Of a stretch of 64,000 nt of DNA, positions 16,576-24,043 are shown in pieces. The DNA is from DASUNP01 sp035249305 (lineage in GTDB: Bacteria > Acidobacteriota > Blastocatellia > UBA7656). The translations under genes were made by a program, and so were the position numbers. The stretch lies in the NCBI GenBank assembly GCA_035249305.1, contig DATFGQ010000114.1, positions 1 through 64,000 of the forward strand, in the 5' to 3' direction. Each line of letters begins with the position of its first letter. The first letter of the stretch is position 1. The notes below the pieces were generated by a model, which was not told the origin of the DNA, made no database searches, and saw only the letters and a program-made list of their open reading frames with translations.

Positions 16576-17600
16576 TGACGGTCGACTCCAGCCGCTACGC
16601 GAGGAGGCGCGTCGCCGTCGTAGGCGCGGGGAGCTGGGGGACGGCGCTGGCCCTGGTGGCCGCGCGCAACGGCCACGAGGTACGCGTCTGGGCGCGCGAG
16701 TCGGAGGTCGCGCTATCGATCAATCGAGAGCAGAAGAATCCTTTTTACCTTTCGGACTTCGCGCTGCCGGAAAACATCACCGCGACCACTTCGCTCGAAG
16801 ATGCTCTCGCCGACACGGACTTCGTGCTGATGGTCGTGCCTTCGCACGCCATGCGCGACTGCCTCTTTCGGATGAAAGATCATTTGAAGCCCGAGACGGT
16901 GATCGTCAGCGCGACGAAGGGGGTTGAAAACGGCTCGCTTATGAGAATGTCCGAGGTGATAGGCGAGGTCTTGAACGACCGCGCCGACACTCGGGTCGTC
17001 GCGCTCTCGGGGCCGAGCTTTGCGCGCGAGGTCGCCCGTAAAGACCCGACCGCGATCGTCGCCGCAAGCGCGGACCAGGCCGCTTGCGAGATGGTTCAAC
17101 ACAACCTCAGCTCTAACGTGTTTCGCGTCTACACCAACAGCGACGTCGCCGGGGTCGAGCTGGGCGGGGCCGTAAAGAATGTCGTCGCCATCGCGGCGGG
17201 CGTGGTGCGCGGGCTGGGGATGGGCACCAACACGGTCGCGGCCATAATCACGCGAGGGCTTGCGGAGATAACGCGGCTCGCCGTAGCCGAAGGCGCGAAG
17301 GGCGAGACGATGGCGGGGCTGGCGGGGCTCGGCGACCTTGTGCTGACCTGCACGGGCGAGCTTTCGCGCAACCGCCACGTCGGGCTTGAGCTCGGCCGCG
17401 GCCGGCGGCTCGCCGACATCCTCGCCGACATGCGCGAAGTGGCCGAGGGCGTGAAGACGACGAGAGCAATTTACGAGCTGAGCCGAAGACGCGCGATCGA
17501 CATGCCTATCACGGCGAGCACCTACGCGCTGCTTTATGAAGACAAGCCGGCGGCCGAGGCCGCAAACGAGCTGATGGAGAGACCGCTCAAGAGTGAGTAA
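16575..17600 (+). CDS. gpsA: NAD(P)H-dependent glycerol-3-phosphate dehydrogenase
   Basis: 341 residues of normal family length. The N-terminal Rossmann motif VAVVGAGSWGTALA is near 13-26. SATKGVENGSL and ALSGPSFAREV follow, then the catalytic-lysine region GGAVKNVVAIAAG. GpsA reduces dihydroxyacetone phosphate to sn-glycerol-3-phosphate for membrane lipids. It is translationally coupled to plsY by the TGATG overlap. No unusual features; all family motifs are intact. Confidence 0.96.
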   Translation: MTVDSSRYARRRVAVVGAGSWGTALALVAARNGHEVRVWARESEVALSINREQKNPFYLSDFALPENITATTSLEDALADTDFVLMVVPSHAMRDCLFRMKDHLKPETVIVSATKGVENGSLMRMSEVIGEVLNDRADTRVVALSGPSFAREVARKDPTAIVAASADQAACEMVQHNLSSNVFRVYTNSDVAGVELGGAVKNVVAIAAGVVRGLGMGTNTVAAIITRGLAEITRLAVAEGAKGETMAGLAGLGDLVLTCTGELSRNRHVGLELGRGRRLADILADMREVAEGVKTTRAIYELSRRRAIDMPITASTYALLYEDKPAAEAANELMERPLKSE

Positions 17601-17604
17601 CCAT

Positions 17605-17636
17605 GATCTCAAATTTGAGATCTGAGATTTGAGATT
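17605..17636. repeat. 18-bp palindrome followed by heptamer repeats (TGAGATT)
   Basis: The perfect palindrome GATCTCAAATTTGAGATC (17605-17622) runs into TGAGATC, TGAGATT, TGAGATT heptamers. It lies between gpsA and the AI-2E-type transporter gene. Related TTTGAGAT/AAATCTC units occur near 27505-27536 and 43779-43800. Confidence 0.7.
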
Positions 17637-17646
17637 CAATACCGAG

Positions 17647-18930
17647 ATGCAACCTAGAAAGACGACCGCTCCCCTGTTCACCCCCGAGCCGCCGCGCGAG
17701 CGGCCGCCCTTCTGGTGGCTCAGGTGGGTCCCCGCCGTCATCTTAACGATCCTCGTACTCGACCTGCTCTACATACTAGGGAGCGTGGCTCTGATTCCCG
17801 TGCTGGCCTCGTTCGCGATGGCCTACCTGCTCAACCCGCTGGTCACGCAGGGCGAGAAGCGCGGGCTGAGCAGGCCGGTGGCCGCCGTCATGGCGCTGCT
17901 CGCCGTAGCCTTCGCCGTCACAGGCTTTCTCATGTTCGTCATCCCGGAGCTGATAGAAGAGGGCACCGAAGCGGGCCAGAAGGTGATGACATACTTCACG
18001 CCCGAGAACGCCGGGCGCGCGCGCGTGTGGATACGCGAGAACTCGCCCCTGCTCGACCGCGTGGCGGGCGAACGCGCCGAGAGCTTTATTCGCAACCCGG
18101 CCGAGGTGACGGGCGACCCCAGCACATGGATCGCAGGCGGGTTGAGCGGCTTTCTGTCGACGGCCGCGGCGTCGCTCGACCTGTTGCTGGTCCCGTTTTT
18201 CGTCTTCTACATACTGGTCGATTTCGGCGGGTGGCGCGACTCTTTGGAAGATTTAATACCGCCCAGATTTCGCAACCCTTTCAGCCGCCTCTTTGACGAA
18301 GTCGGCCGCATACTGGAATCCTACGTGCGCGGCCAGCTTCTGATCGCCATAGTGATGTCGGTGCTCTACGCCATAGGGTTCGCTGTGCTGAGGGTCCCGG
18401 CCTGGGCCGGCATAGCCGCGCTGTCCGGCCTTCTAAACGCCATCCCGTACGTAGGGACCGCGCTCGGATTAGTGCTCGCCACGGGCTTCACGCTGGCCGA
18501 CGGGGGCGGGGTCTGGAGGATCGTGGGCGTGATCGCGGTCTTCGTCATCGTGCAATCGATCGAAGGCTACTACCTGACGCCGAAGATACTGGGCGGGCGG
18601 TTGAGCCTGCACCCGATGGCGGTATTCTTAGGGCTGCTGATCGGGGGCAAGCTGTTCGGGCTGCTCGGCGTGATACTCGCGGTGCCGACGATAGCCGTCG
18701 CCAAGGTCTTCATAAAATTCATCAGGGAGCTTTACAAAGGCTCGTACTTTTACCACGCGGGGGACATACACCCTGCCGAAGCGCCGAGCGAGATACTCGA
18801 AGAGCGCATCGCCGAAGCCGCCGAGACGGTGCTGGCCGAGCAGGTCGAGTCGGAGTCAGGCGACGAGCTACTCGCGCCCGAAGAGTCTGAAGACGACCCC
18901 GTAGCGCAAGAGACTGCACGGAAGACTTGA
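17647..18930 (+). CDS. AI-2E family transporter (TerC/PerM-like permease)
   Basis: About 427 residues from the ATG at 17647; an upstream TTG start inside the repeat is less likely. It has about eight membrane helices, a long soluble loop (about residues 110-180), and the family signature region ESYVRGQLLIAIVMSVLYAIGF followed by LNAIPYVGTALG and LSLHPMAVFLGLLIGGKLFG. The family is named for autoinducer-2 export, but members also act in Na+/H+ exchange or as general permeases, so the cargo is unknown. The C-terminal 60 residues are acidic (Glu/Asp-rich) and probably cytoplasmic. It follows gpsA on the same strand. Confidence 0.88.
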   Translation: MQPRKTTAPLFTPEPPRERPPFWWLRWVPAVILTILVLDLLYILGSVALIPVLASFAMAYLLNPLVTQGEKRGLSRPVAAVMALLAVAFAVTGFLMFVIPELIEEGTEAGQKVMTYFTPENAGRARVWIRENSPLLDRVAGERAESFIRNPAEVTGDPSTWIAGGLSGFLSTAAASLDLLLVPFFVFYILVDFGGWRDSLEDLIPPRFRNPFSRLFDEVGRILESYVRGQLLIAIVMSVLYAIGFAVLRVPAWAGIAALSGLLNAIPYVGTALGLVLATGFTLADGGGVWRIVGVIAVFVIVQSIEGYYLTPKILGGRLSLHPMAVFLGLLIGGKLFGLLGVILAVPTIAVAKVFIKFIRELYKGSYFYHAGDIHPAEAPSEILEERIAEAAETVLAEQVESESGDELLAPEESEDDPVAQETARKT

Positions 18931-19009
18931 GCTTTGCCGCGAGTTAAGATGCATCAGCCGCGATAGAGAAGATTCTATTGAAGCTTAGAAAGCGGTGAGA
19001 GGTGCAAGG

Positions 19010-19420
19010 ATGAAGGACAGAAGGAAAGAGTTGAAAGAAGAGTACAAGCTGGCTCACACGCCGATGGGCGTCTACCAGGTGCGCAACCTGATCAACGGCA
19101 AGCTCTTCGTAGGGGCCGCGCTCAATCTGCCCGGCATTCTCAACAGCATCAAGCTCCAGTTAAAAGCGGGGAGCCACCCGAACAAGAAGCTTCAGGCCGA
19201 GTGGAACGAGCTGGGCGGCGAGAGCTTTGCCTTCGAAGTGCTCGACGAGCTGACGGCGACGGAGGGCGCGGGTTACGACTATAAACCCGACCTGGCATTT
19301 TTAGAGGAGCTGTGGCTGGAGAAGCTACAGCCATACGGCGATCGCGGGTATAACGAAAAGAAGAGAGGCAGAGAAGAGCGGCTGAGAGAGATGGCGCAGA
19401 GGAGGCTGGGCAATCGCTGA
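19010..19420 (+). CDS. GIY-YIG nuclease-fold small protein
   Basis: About 136 residues. The N-terminal segment GVYQVRNLINGKLFVG matches the GIY...YIG core of the GIY-YIG superfamily (GVY and FVG here). A later EELWLEKLQPYGDRGYN is compatible with the family's glutamate helix and terminal Asn region. The start at 19010 is preceded by GAGAGG; an upstream GTG at 18995 is an alternative. Stand-alone members of this size have unknown roles, from mobile-element nucleases to housekeeping repair. No partner gene is adjacent. Confidence 0.75.
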   Translation: MKDRRKELKEEYKLAHTPMGVYQVRNLINGKLFVGAALNLPGILNSIKLQLKAGSHPNKKLQAEWNELGGESFAFEVLDELTATEGAGYDYKPDLAFLEELWLEKLQPYGDRGYNEKKRGREERLREMAQRRLGNR

Positions 19421-19532
19421 GAAGGGTCTGCTGATGCCGACTCCTATGAAAAGTCAGCAGGTGAGCTGAACTAGCAACACATCCTCTTAAGCAATGGCGC
19501 GAAGCGTCCGTAGCTTCTCATCATAAAGGTAC

Positions 19533-19595
19533 GGATAACGCCGCGCGTAACCGGGCGCGTGAGCAGTACTGATTGAATCATACGAACTCACTTCC
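19533..19595. other. Left half of an attC-like recombination site (remnant)
   Basis: The sequence starts GGATAAC, then GCCGCGCGTAACCGGGCGCG, and a loop part with ACTGATTGAATCATACGAACTCACTTC. It matches the left arm of the site at 22142 (GTATAAC...GCCGCGCGTCAGCGGGG) and the loop of the site at 20110 (ACTGATGGATACATACGAGACTCGCTTC). The right arm (the CGCGGCCTCCG...GTTRRRY part) is missing, and the mazF-like reading frame runs straight into it. Confidence 0.5.
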
Positions 19596-19815
19596 ATATT
19601 AAAGATTCTTCCTTTAATCCACTTGAAACAAAGTCCGGATCGCTCGGGGAGATCAATTCGTCCAAATCCTTAGCTGCTTGCCGTAGCTGCGTACTGACCC
19701 CACAAATAAGCACATCTCCGAAGGATGGCATTTCGCGCAAGAGGATCGCAGGGCGGTTCTTAATAAGCCCATCGGCCTGCGGCATTGGAACGATGACTAG
19801 GTCACCTTCTTTCAT
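19588..19815 (-). pseudogene. PemK/MazF-like toxin, C-terminally truncated
   Basis: 75 residues: MKEGDLVIVPMPQADG, then KNRPAILLREMP, LICGVSTQL and SDPDFVSSGL. This is the first two-thirds of a MazF/PemK-type endoribonuclease, normally about 105-115 residues. The family continues after GLK..SLI with a beta-strand and C-terminal helix; here it stops after SLIWK, exactly where sequence resembling an attC arm begins. The protein therefore lacks its C-terminal helix and is probably inactive. The start overlaps the end of the antitoxin-like gene by 14 bases. Confidence 0.7.
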
Positions 19816-20041
19816 ACTCTGGGTTTACCTCTTTGATTAAATCCAATGAGTACTCTGGCTCAGCCTCGCCGTAAGCCCGTGCTAAACTTTCTAGCGAGAG
19901 CTGTGCCCAGCCGTCGCGTTCTTCATCAGAAGATTTTGGCAATATGGTAATAAGTAGCTCGGTATTTGGTTCGAGCTCAAAGGGCTCGTCTAGCAGAATC
20001 TGACTGCCATCAAAGTGGGCGCGCAAAGTTCTTGTCTCCAT
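19802..20041 (-). CDS. Antitoxin-like protein upstream of the PemK/MazF homologue
   Basis: 79 residues starting METRTLRAHFDGSQILLDEPFEL, a beta-rich N-terminus typical of small proteins encoded before PemK-type toxins, which presumably bind DNA and the toxin. The start is set at the ATG preceded by GGAG; an in-frame GTG 45 bases upstream (20086) would add 15 residues. The C-terminal half (LARAYGEAEPEYSLDLIKEVNPEYERR region) is acidic and likely wraps the toxin. The pair occupies one segment between an attC remnant and the complete attC-like site at 20110, and reads opposite to the + strand. Confidence 0.65.
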   Translation of the reverse strand: METRTLRAHFDGSQILLDEPFELEPNTELLITILPKSSDEERDGWAQLSLESLARAYGEAEPEYSLDLIKEVNPEYERR

Positions 20042-20109
20042 AGCATCAATCTCCGGTAAAGATTCTACTAGCCTTCTTTTCTTCACTCAAACACGCAGGA
20101 GTAAGAGAT

Positions 20110-20201
20110 GCCCAACGACCCGCATCAGCGGGGCCGCGAGCCGCACTGATGGATACATACGAGACTCGCTTCGCGGCCTCCGTTGCACGCGCTTGTTAGA
20201 C
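20110..20201. other. attC-like integron recombination site
   Basis: It begins with GCCCAAC (fits RYYYAAC) and ends with GTTAGAC (fits GTTRRRY), 92 bases in all. The arms form an imperfect palindrome: CAGCGGGGCCGCGAG on the left pairs with CTTCGCGGCCTCCGTTG on the right, leaving the unpaired bases and central loop expected of attC. The core is nearly identical to that at 22142-22235, as expected for sites of one array. It lies between the antitoxin-like gene and the Uma2 gene. Confidence 0.75.
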
Positions 20202-20242
20202 CCCGTTGTGTGATTGAAAATGATTTGACTATCTCTCGGACA

Positions 20243-20794
20243 TTATTCGAAAAGGTCATCAACTAGCATCCTCCACCCAGGCAATGCAGGTTCCGCATCG
20301 GCCAGTTCGCCCCGCCGAAACACTTTGGGGTTATTTGGATCGCTAGCGTGGTAAGACTTCACTATGTCGTCTCCAAGTAAATCAACATCCCATACAATAA
20401 CAGTTCCTGCTGCAAAGTAATCAGACCGTTTATCTGCAATGGCTTTCTCAGCCGCAGGGCCATAATCATTCTCGCTTCGGATTTCAACTGCGAAGATTGG
20501 CGCGCCTTCCAAGAATTTCATCCCCGTGGGCGCGCCGATATAAAAAGCGGCGTCAGGACTAAACGATTCACGATTCGGCAAGGTGACTTTAAATCCAGCA
20601 TTGTCTGAAACAGCGAAGCCCACTTTCGTCTCCCGCTCATATTCGCGCAAGCTGGAGGTAATATTGAAACTCGCACGATTAGGCCAAAACCCTGTTGGGG
20701 CCATCAGCGTTAACTCTCCATTTACGATTTCGGCCTTCCCATTTTCAGGCACATTGTATAGGTCTTCGATAGTTGCTTGAGATTTTGTAGTCAT
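20243..20794 (-). CDS. Uma2-family (DUF820) PD-(D/E)XK nuclease-like protein
   Basis: 183 residues. The family core is present: an N-terminal GKAEIVNGELTLMAPTG strand-loop, SPDAAFYIG (the PD acidic residue), FAVEIRSEND (the (D/E)xK-type strand, here E-I-R), an ADKRSDYFAAGT helix, and VWDVD. Uma2 proteins are predicted restriction-like nucleases, abundant in cyanobacteria and some soil bacteria; their biological role is not known. The ATG at 20794 has GAGG 8 bases upstream. It is the only gene between the attC-like sites at 20110 and 20854, so it looks like a one-gene cassette oriented against the + strand. Confidence 0.85.
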   Translation of the reverse strand: MTTKSQATIEDLYNVPENGKAEIVNGELTLMAPTGFWPNRASFNITSSLREYERETKVGFAVSDNAGFKVTLPNRESFSPDAAFYIGAPTGMKFLEGAPIFAVEIRSENDYGPAAEKAIADKRSDYFAAGTVIVWDVDLLGDDIVKSYHASDPNNPKVFRRGELADAEPALPGWRMLVDDLFE

Positions 20795-20853
20795 AAGCAA
20801 ACCTCACAAGCGAATCCTAACACACACAACTTTATAATCCGAGTTGCAGGCAG

Positions 20854-20944
20854 GTCCAACGACCGAGATCATGCGGCCCGCACATTACGCCCGGTGAAAC
20901 GGGCCAAACTCGATCGCGTGCTCGCGTGCATCGAGTTGTTATAC
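20854..20944. other. Divergent attC-like site
   Basis: It starts GTCCAAC (fits RYYYAAC) and ends GTTATAC, 91 bases, the same length as the other two complete sites. Arm pairing is weaker (GAGATCATGCGGCCCGC against GCGTGCTCGCGTGCATC). It sits at the position expected for a cassette boundary, between the Uma2 and JmjC genes. The 165 bases from here to the next gene show no coding sequence. Confidence 0.5.
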
Positions 20945-21109
20945 GCGCCGAGGAATAAGCCGTGCCCCGCTACACGCGATTTACAGACGGCACTCTCAGA
21001 GTTCAATGCATTGACTGATATACTGCCGCGGCCTGCTTTGTGAAATGACATGGCGATACTTGAGAAACTCAATTCTATGCTTCCCTGTCAGTAAGTCCGT
21101 TTGATCTCT

Positions 21110-21982
21110 TCAGCTTGAGGGTAATGGCTTATTCCCGAATTTCAGACTGCTCTTGAGCTTCCGGATTAGGGCCGCCACAGAAGAAAAGTGCAGCCGCATC
21201 GCCGCAGGGTGCAGGTTCTTAAACCAGCCTGGATATGACCAAAAACTAATAGCGACAGAGACATCGAGGGAATACACTTGATGCCACCAAAATATCGGGA
21301 TGAATAGTATATCGCCAGGTTCAACAATACATTCTAATGGCCTCGCGGACGGAAAACGTGGGAACTTAACCGGGTCCGGGTCATCTAGATTCACCCGGCT
21401 GAAGTGTGCAATCGGTGAAGTCTTAGGGAAAGGATACAATAGCTTCGACTGCTCAGGGGCGAATAGAGTAAATCGTTTTCTTCCGATCACCTGAGCAAAT
21501 AGGTTATGAACCAAGTCATAGTGCATCGGAGTTATATTCCCAGCGCCAGCAAACCAAAGGTTGGTTGAGATATGAGACTCTTGCTTAAAGTAATCAGGAG
21601 GTTTTATATCATTCATAAGCTGTGGGAACAAAACATCGACTGGCTGTTGAGCAAAATAATACCCGTACGCTCCTGAGCTCTCGGAACTGATTTTGTCAAT
21701 ATACTCGCCGAACGTCATGCTCTCATGGTGATAACCAGACCGTTTGATGGATTGTTCGTGGACAGGGGGAAAAACTTTGTTGGGAGAAACTTCTACACGT
21801 ATATTAGTGTCTCCAGCAATAGACTTGAAGTAATCGATAGACCAGGATGAGAAGGCTTTCCACTCATTAATCGCCTTAGAGATAATAACCGGCTTATTAG
21901 GTAAGACATAATTCTTGTAAAAGGCATTCCTGTCTGGTCGCTCGATGCGTTCGACTTGCTCTGCTTTAGTTTTAGGGAACAT
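21110..21982 (-). CDS. JmjC/cupin_8-type Fe(II)/2-oxoglutarate oxygenase-like protein
   Basis: 290 residues from the ATG at 21982, which has GGAGG 7 bases upstream; an earlier ATG at 21997 overlaps that signal. The metal-binding facial triad is visible as HYDLVHN (HxD) and the later FWWHQV histidine. NLWFAGAGNITPMHYD and EPGDILFIPIFWWHQV are the standard cupin_8 strands. Members hydroxylate proteins or small molecules; the target here is unknown. The gene is AT-richer than the chromosome average and lies alone between two attC-like sites, so it is probably acquired. No substrate peptide gene is beside it on the same strand. Confidence 0.85.
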   Translation of the reverse strand: MFPKTKAEQVERIERPDRNAFYKNYVLPNKPVIISKAINEWKAFSSWSIDYFKSIAGDTNIRVEVSPNKVFPPVHEQSIKRSGYHHESMTFGEYIDKISSESSGAYGYYFAQQPVDVLFPQLMNDIKPPDYFKQESHISTNLWFAGAGNITPMHYDLVHNLFAQVIGRKRFTLFAPEQSKLLYPFPKTSPIAHFSRVNLDDPDPVKFPRFPSARPLECIVEPGDILFIPIFWWHQVYSLDVSVAISFWSYPGWFKNLHPAAMRLHFSSVAALIRKLKSSLKFGNKPLPSS

Positions 21983-22141
21983 CGTTGAGCCTCCCATTCT
22001 TTATAAGGTAATAATCAAAAAGCGATGTGAGGCGACAAGACTTAACTGCTATTTGTAATAAGAACACTGAAGGACAAGAATTTCAACTGAATTATGATAT
22101 TAATCACAAAAGCTGCTTCTCAGCAATATAGTAACTTGCGC

Positions 22142-22235
22142 GTATAACGGCCGCGCGTCAGCGGGGCCGCGAGCGGCACTCAAAGCAACCATAGGAACTG
22201 TGCTTCGCGGCCTCCGCTGCATGCGTTTGTTAACC
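22142..22235. other. attC-like integron recombination site
   Basis: It starts GTATAAC and ends GTTAACC, 94 bases. The left arm CGCGTCAGCGGGGCCGCGAG pairs with the right arm CTTCGCGGCCTCCGCTGCATGCG. The arms are nearly identical to those of the site at 20110-20201 while the central loop differs, the usual pattern for attC sites of one array. Confidence 0.75.
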
Positions 22236-22596
22236 AGCTTTGTGGGGTAGCACTATGTCGACTGCCCATATGCTTGGGACATATCGTTAAGAAAGTCCTC
22301 AAGTGATTTGAGCCTCTTAATCGATAATTAAGATTTAAGTGGTCCGGTCAGGCGGAAGCTTCACCTGAAAGCGGACCCCTCATTTCTTGCCGACACTCGC
22401 CCTATCTTTCGCACAGATCCTGCGATCAAAGAGTCTACTGCGCCGCCAATTCATCTTGCTCCCGCAGATGTCCGTTGAGTGGTGATGTAATGCGCTTTAC
22501 AAATAACTACCTCAGGAATAGAATACCGCCCCGAAATTCGCTGCCTTGTGTCTAAAGGCAAACCGTTAACTGTTCCCGAGCCTAAGAGGAGGAGAA
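22236..22596. other. Non-coding stretch with one hairpin
   Basis: 361 bases after the last clear attC-like site with no convincing gene. A stem-loop GGTCCGGTCAGG (22341-22352) with CCTGAAAGCGGACC (22364-22377) may be a remnant of a mobile-element end. The segment closes with the strong ribosome-binding site AGGAGGAG of the next gene. It presumably also holds that gene's promoter. Confidence 0.45.
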
Positions 22597-22821
22597 ATGA
22601 ATAAGAAGATCCGTCTCAGCTTCCTGTTGCTGTTTCTAATGCTGTTGGCTACTGGCTTAATGCCACAGAACAACAGCAAAGTAAGGGCATCGGCATTTGA
22701 TGAATGTCAAGACTGCCGCAACGCATGTTGGCAGAACCGGGCGGTTTGTCTTCAACTAGGCAACCCCATCTCATATTGTAATGCTCTTTACGTCGCGTGC
22801 ATAGATGGCTGCGGCTGCTAA
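22597..22821 (+). CDS. Small cysteine-rich secreted peptide
   Basis: 74 residues with a strong ribosome-binding site (AGGAGGAG, ATG 5 bases after). The N-terminus MNKKIRLSFLLLFLMLLATG is a signal peptide, probably cut near VRASA. The mature part of about 42 residues has eight cysteines (ECQDC, NAC, AVC, SYC, VAC, DGCGC), enough for four disulfides. I recognise no family. Possible roles are a secreted toxin or bacteriocin, a metal-binding peptide or an envelope component. It stands alone next to the cassette-like island and ahead of a strong hairpin. Confidence 0.75.
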   Translation: MNKKIRLSFLLLFLMLLATGLMPQNNSKVRASAFDECQDCRNACWQNRAVCLQLGNPISYCNALYVACIDGCGC

Positions 22822-22867
22822 TGGTTAAAGCGTAACGAACCCGCCAGGCGCGGTTAGTCACTAGACT

Positions 22868-22906
22868 AAGAGGCGGAAGATCAGGTCTACGCCCCTTCCG
22901 CCTCTT
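22868..22906. terminator. Hairpin between convergent genes
   Basis: A perfect 12-base stem AAGAGGCGGAAG (22868-22879) with CTTCCGCCTCTT (22895-22906) and a 15-base loop. It lies between the + strand peptide gene and the - strand aminotransferase gene, so it may stop transcripts from both sides. The following T-run is poor. It is also bracketed by GCGTAAC and GTTATAC (22913-22919), so a diverged attC is an alternative reading. Confidence 0.6.
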
Positions 22907-22960
22907 CGCGTCGTTATACCTGGAAAGCCCAGTGATAGAGTCCGCCTTAGTATGGCCGTC

Positions 22961-24043
22961 TCACATCTCGTCGAGCGCCGCGCCCAGCCGTTTCAGCCCT
23001 TCCGTCAGCGTTTCAGTCGGGCAGCCTATGCCTACGCGAAAGTGATTCGGCATCTCGAAGTACCTTCCGGGCACCACGGCCGTTTCGTATTTTTCCCGCA
23101 GCAGCGTGCACAGATCGTCCACGCTCCCGCGCGCGAGCCGCGGGAATAGCACCGTCCCGAATTGCGGGCGGTAGGCTTCAAGCTCTTCGCGCGAATCGAG
23201 GAACTCGTTGATCAGCGCGCGGTTCGTTTCAAGCAACTGCTTAGCCCACTCGCCGACCTGCTCTATGTTCGCGAGCGCCACGACGCTCAGCCGCTCGGCC
23301 GTGTGCGCAGGTATCACGCCGAACAGATCGTTCAGCTTCCACATGCGCTCGGCGAGCTGTGGCGCGGCCATCACCCACCCGCAGCGCAGCCCGCTCAAGC
23401 CATACGCTTTCGTCAGGCTGCTCGTAGTGATGAAATGCTCTCCCAGGTGAAACGCCGAGCGCGGAGCTTTATCGTAAAGCGCCTCGAGGTAGACTTCGTC
23501 GACGAGCGCGCGCGCGCCCACACCGCGCGCGGCCTCGCCGATCCGCTTTATCGCGTCGGCGTCGGCCAGCGCGCCGCTCGGGTTGTGAAGGTTCGTTATG
23601 ACGATCAGCCGCGTGCGCGGGCTCAACTTGCGACTCACCTCTTCCGGGTCGAGCGCGAAACCGTCTTCGAAGCGGCGGTCGAACCGCTTGACCTGCGCCC
23701 CCAGGTAAGAGGCTACGGCGAGCAGCGGCTCGTAGGCGGGGCGCTCGATCAACACTTCATCGCCGGGCTCAAGGACCGCCGCCATCGCGAGGTGATTCGC
23801 CATCGACGTCCCCGTGGCCGCCACTATGTTGTAAGGCGCGACCCCGCACTTGAGCGCGAGCGCGCGCTGAAGCGGCCCGTAGCCGTAGAGGCTCGGCCCG
23901 CTCACGTCGAGCTCTTCGAGCTTCACTGGCAACCGCGAGAGCGGGTAGTTGCGCAGCCCGCTGGTCGCGAGGCTGTAGGGCGCGATCGACCGCGTCTTCG
24001 ACCACTCGATGTAAACCGAACCTTTCGCTCGACCGTCTCTCAT
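22961..24043 (-). CDS. PLP-dependent aminotransferase class I/II
   Basis: 360 residues from the ATG at 24043, which overlaps the upstream permease stop (ATGA); a GTG at 24061 is less likely. It is a fold-type I aminotransferase: YGYGPLQRALA near the N-terminus, NLHNPSGALAD (PLP-contacting Asn), LVDEVYLEA (Asp/Tyr), the Schiff-base lysine in SSLTKAYGLSGLRCGW, and a C-terminal FRVGIGCP arginine that binds substrate carboxylate. The amino-acid specificity is not readable. It is the third gene of a kinase, permease, aminotransferase operon, suggesting amino-acid uptake and use. Confidence 0.9.
   Translation of the reverse strand: MRDGRAKGSVYIEWSKTRSIAPYSLATSGLRNYPLSRLPVKLEELDVSGPSLYGYGPLQRALALKCGVAPYNIVAATGTSMANHLAMAAVLEPGDEVLIERPAYEPLLAVASYLGAQVKRFDRRFEDGFALDPEEVSRKLSPRTRLIVITNLHNPSGALADADAIKRIGEAARGVGARALVDEVYLEALYDKAPRSAFHLGEHFITTSSLTKAYGLSGLRCGWVMAAPQLAERMWKLNDLFGVIPAHTAERLSVVALANIEQVGEWAKQLLETNRALINEFLDSREELEAYRPQFGTVLFPRLARGSVDDLCTLLREKYETAVVPGRYFEMPNHFRVGIGCPTETLTEGLKRLGAALDEM

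Noticed and set aside
22341..22377. Stem-loop as insertion-sequence end
   Set aside because: No transposase fragment or second end nearby; kept only as a note in the non-coding stretch.
22829..22919. Fourth complete attC site
   Set aside because: R-box-like ends and a perfect inner stem exist, but the left arm has about 35 extra unpaired bases and the first box does not fit RYYYAAC, so it is mentioned only as a possibility.
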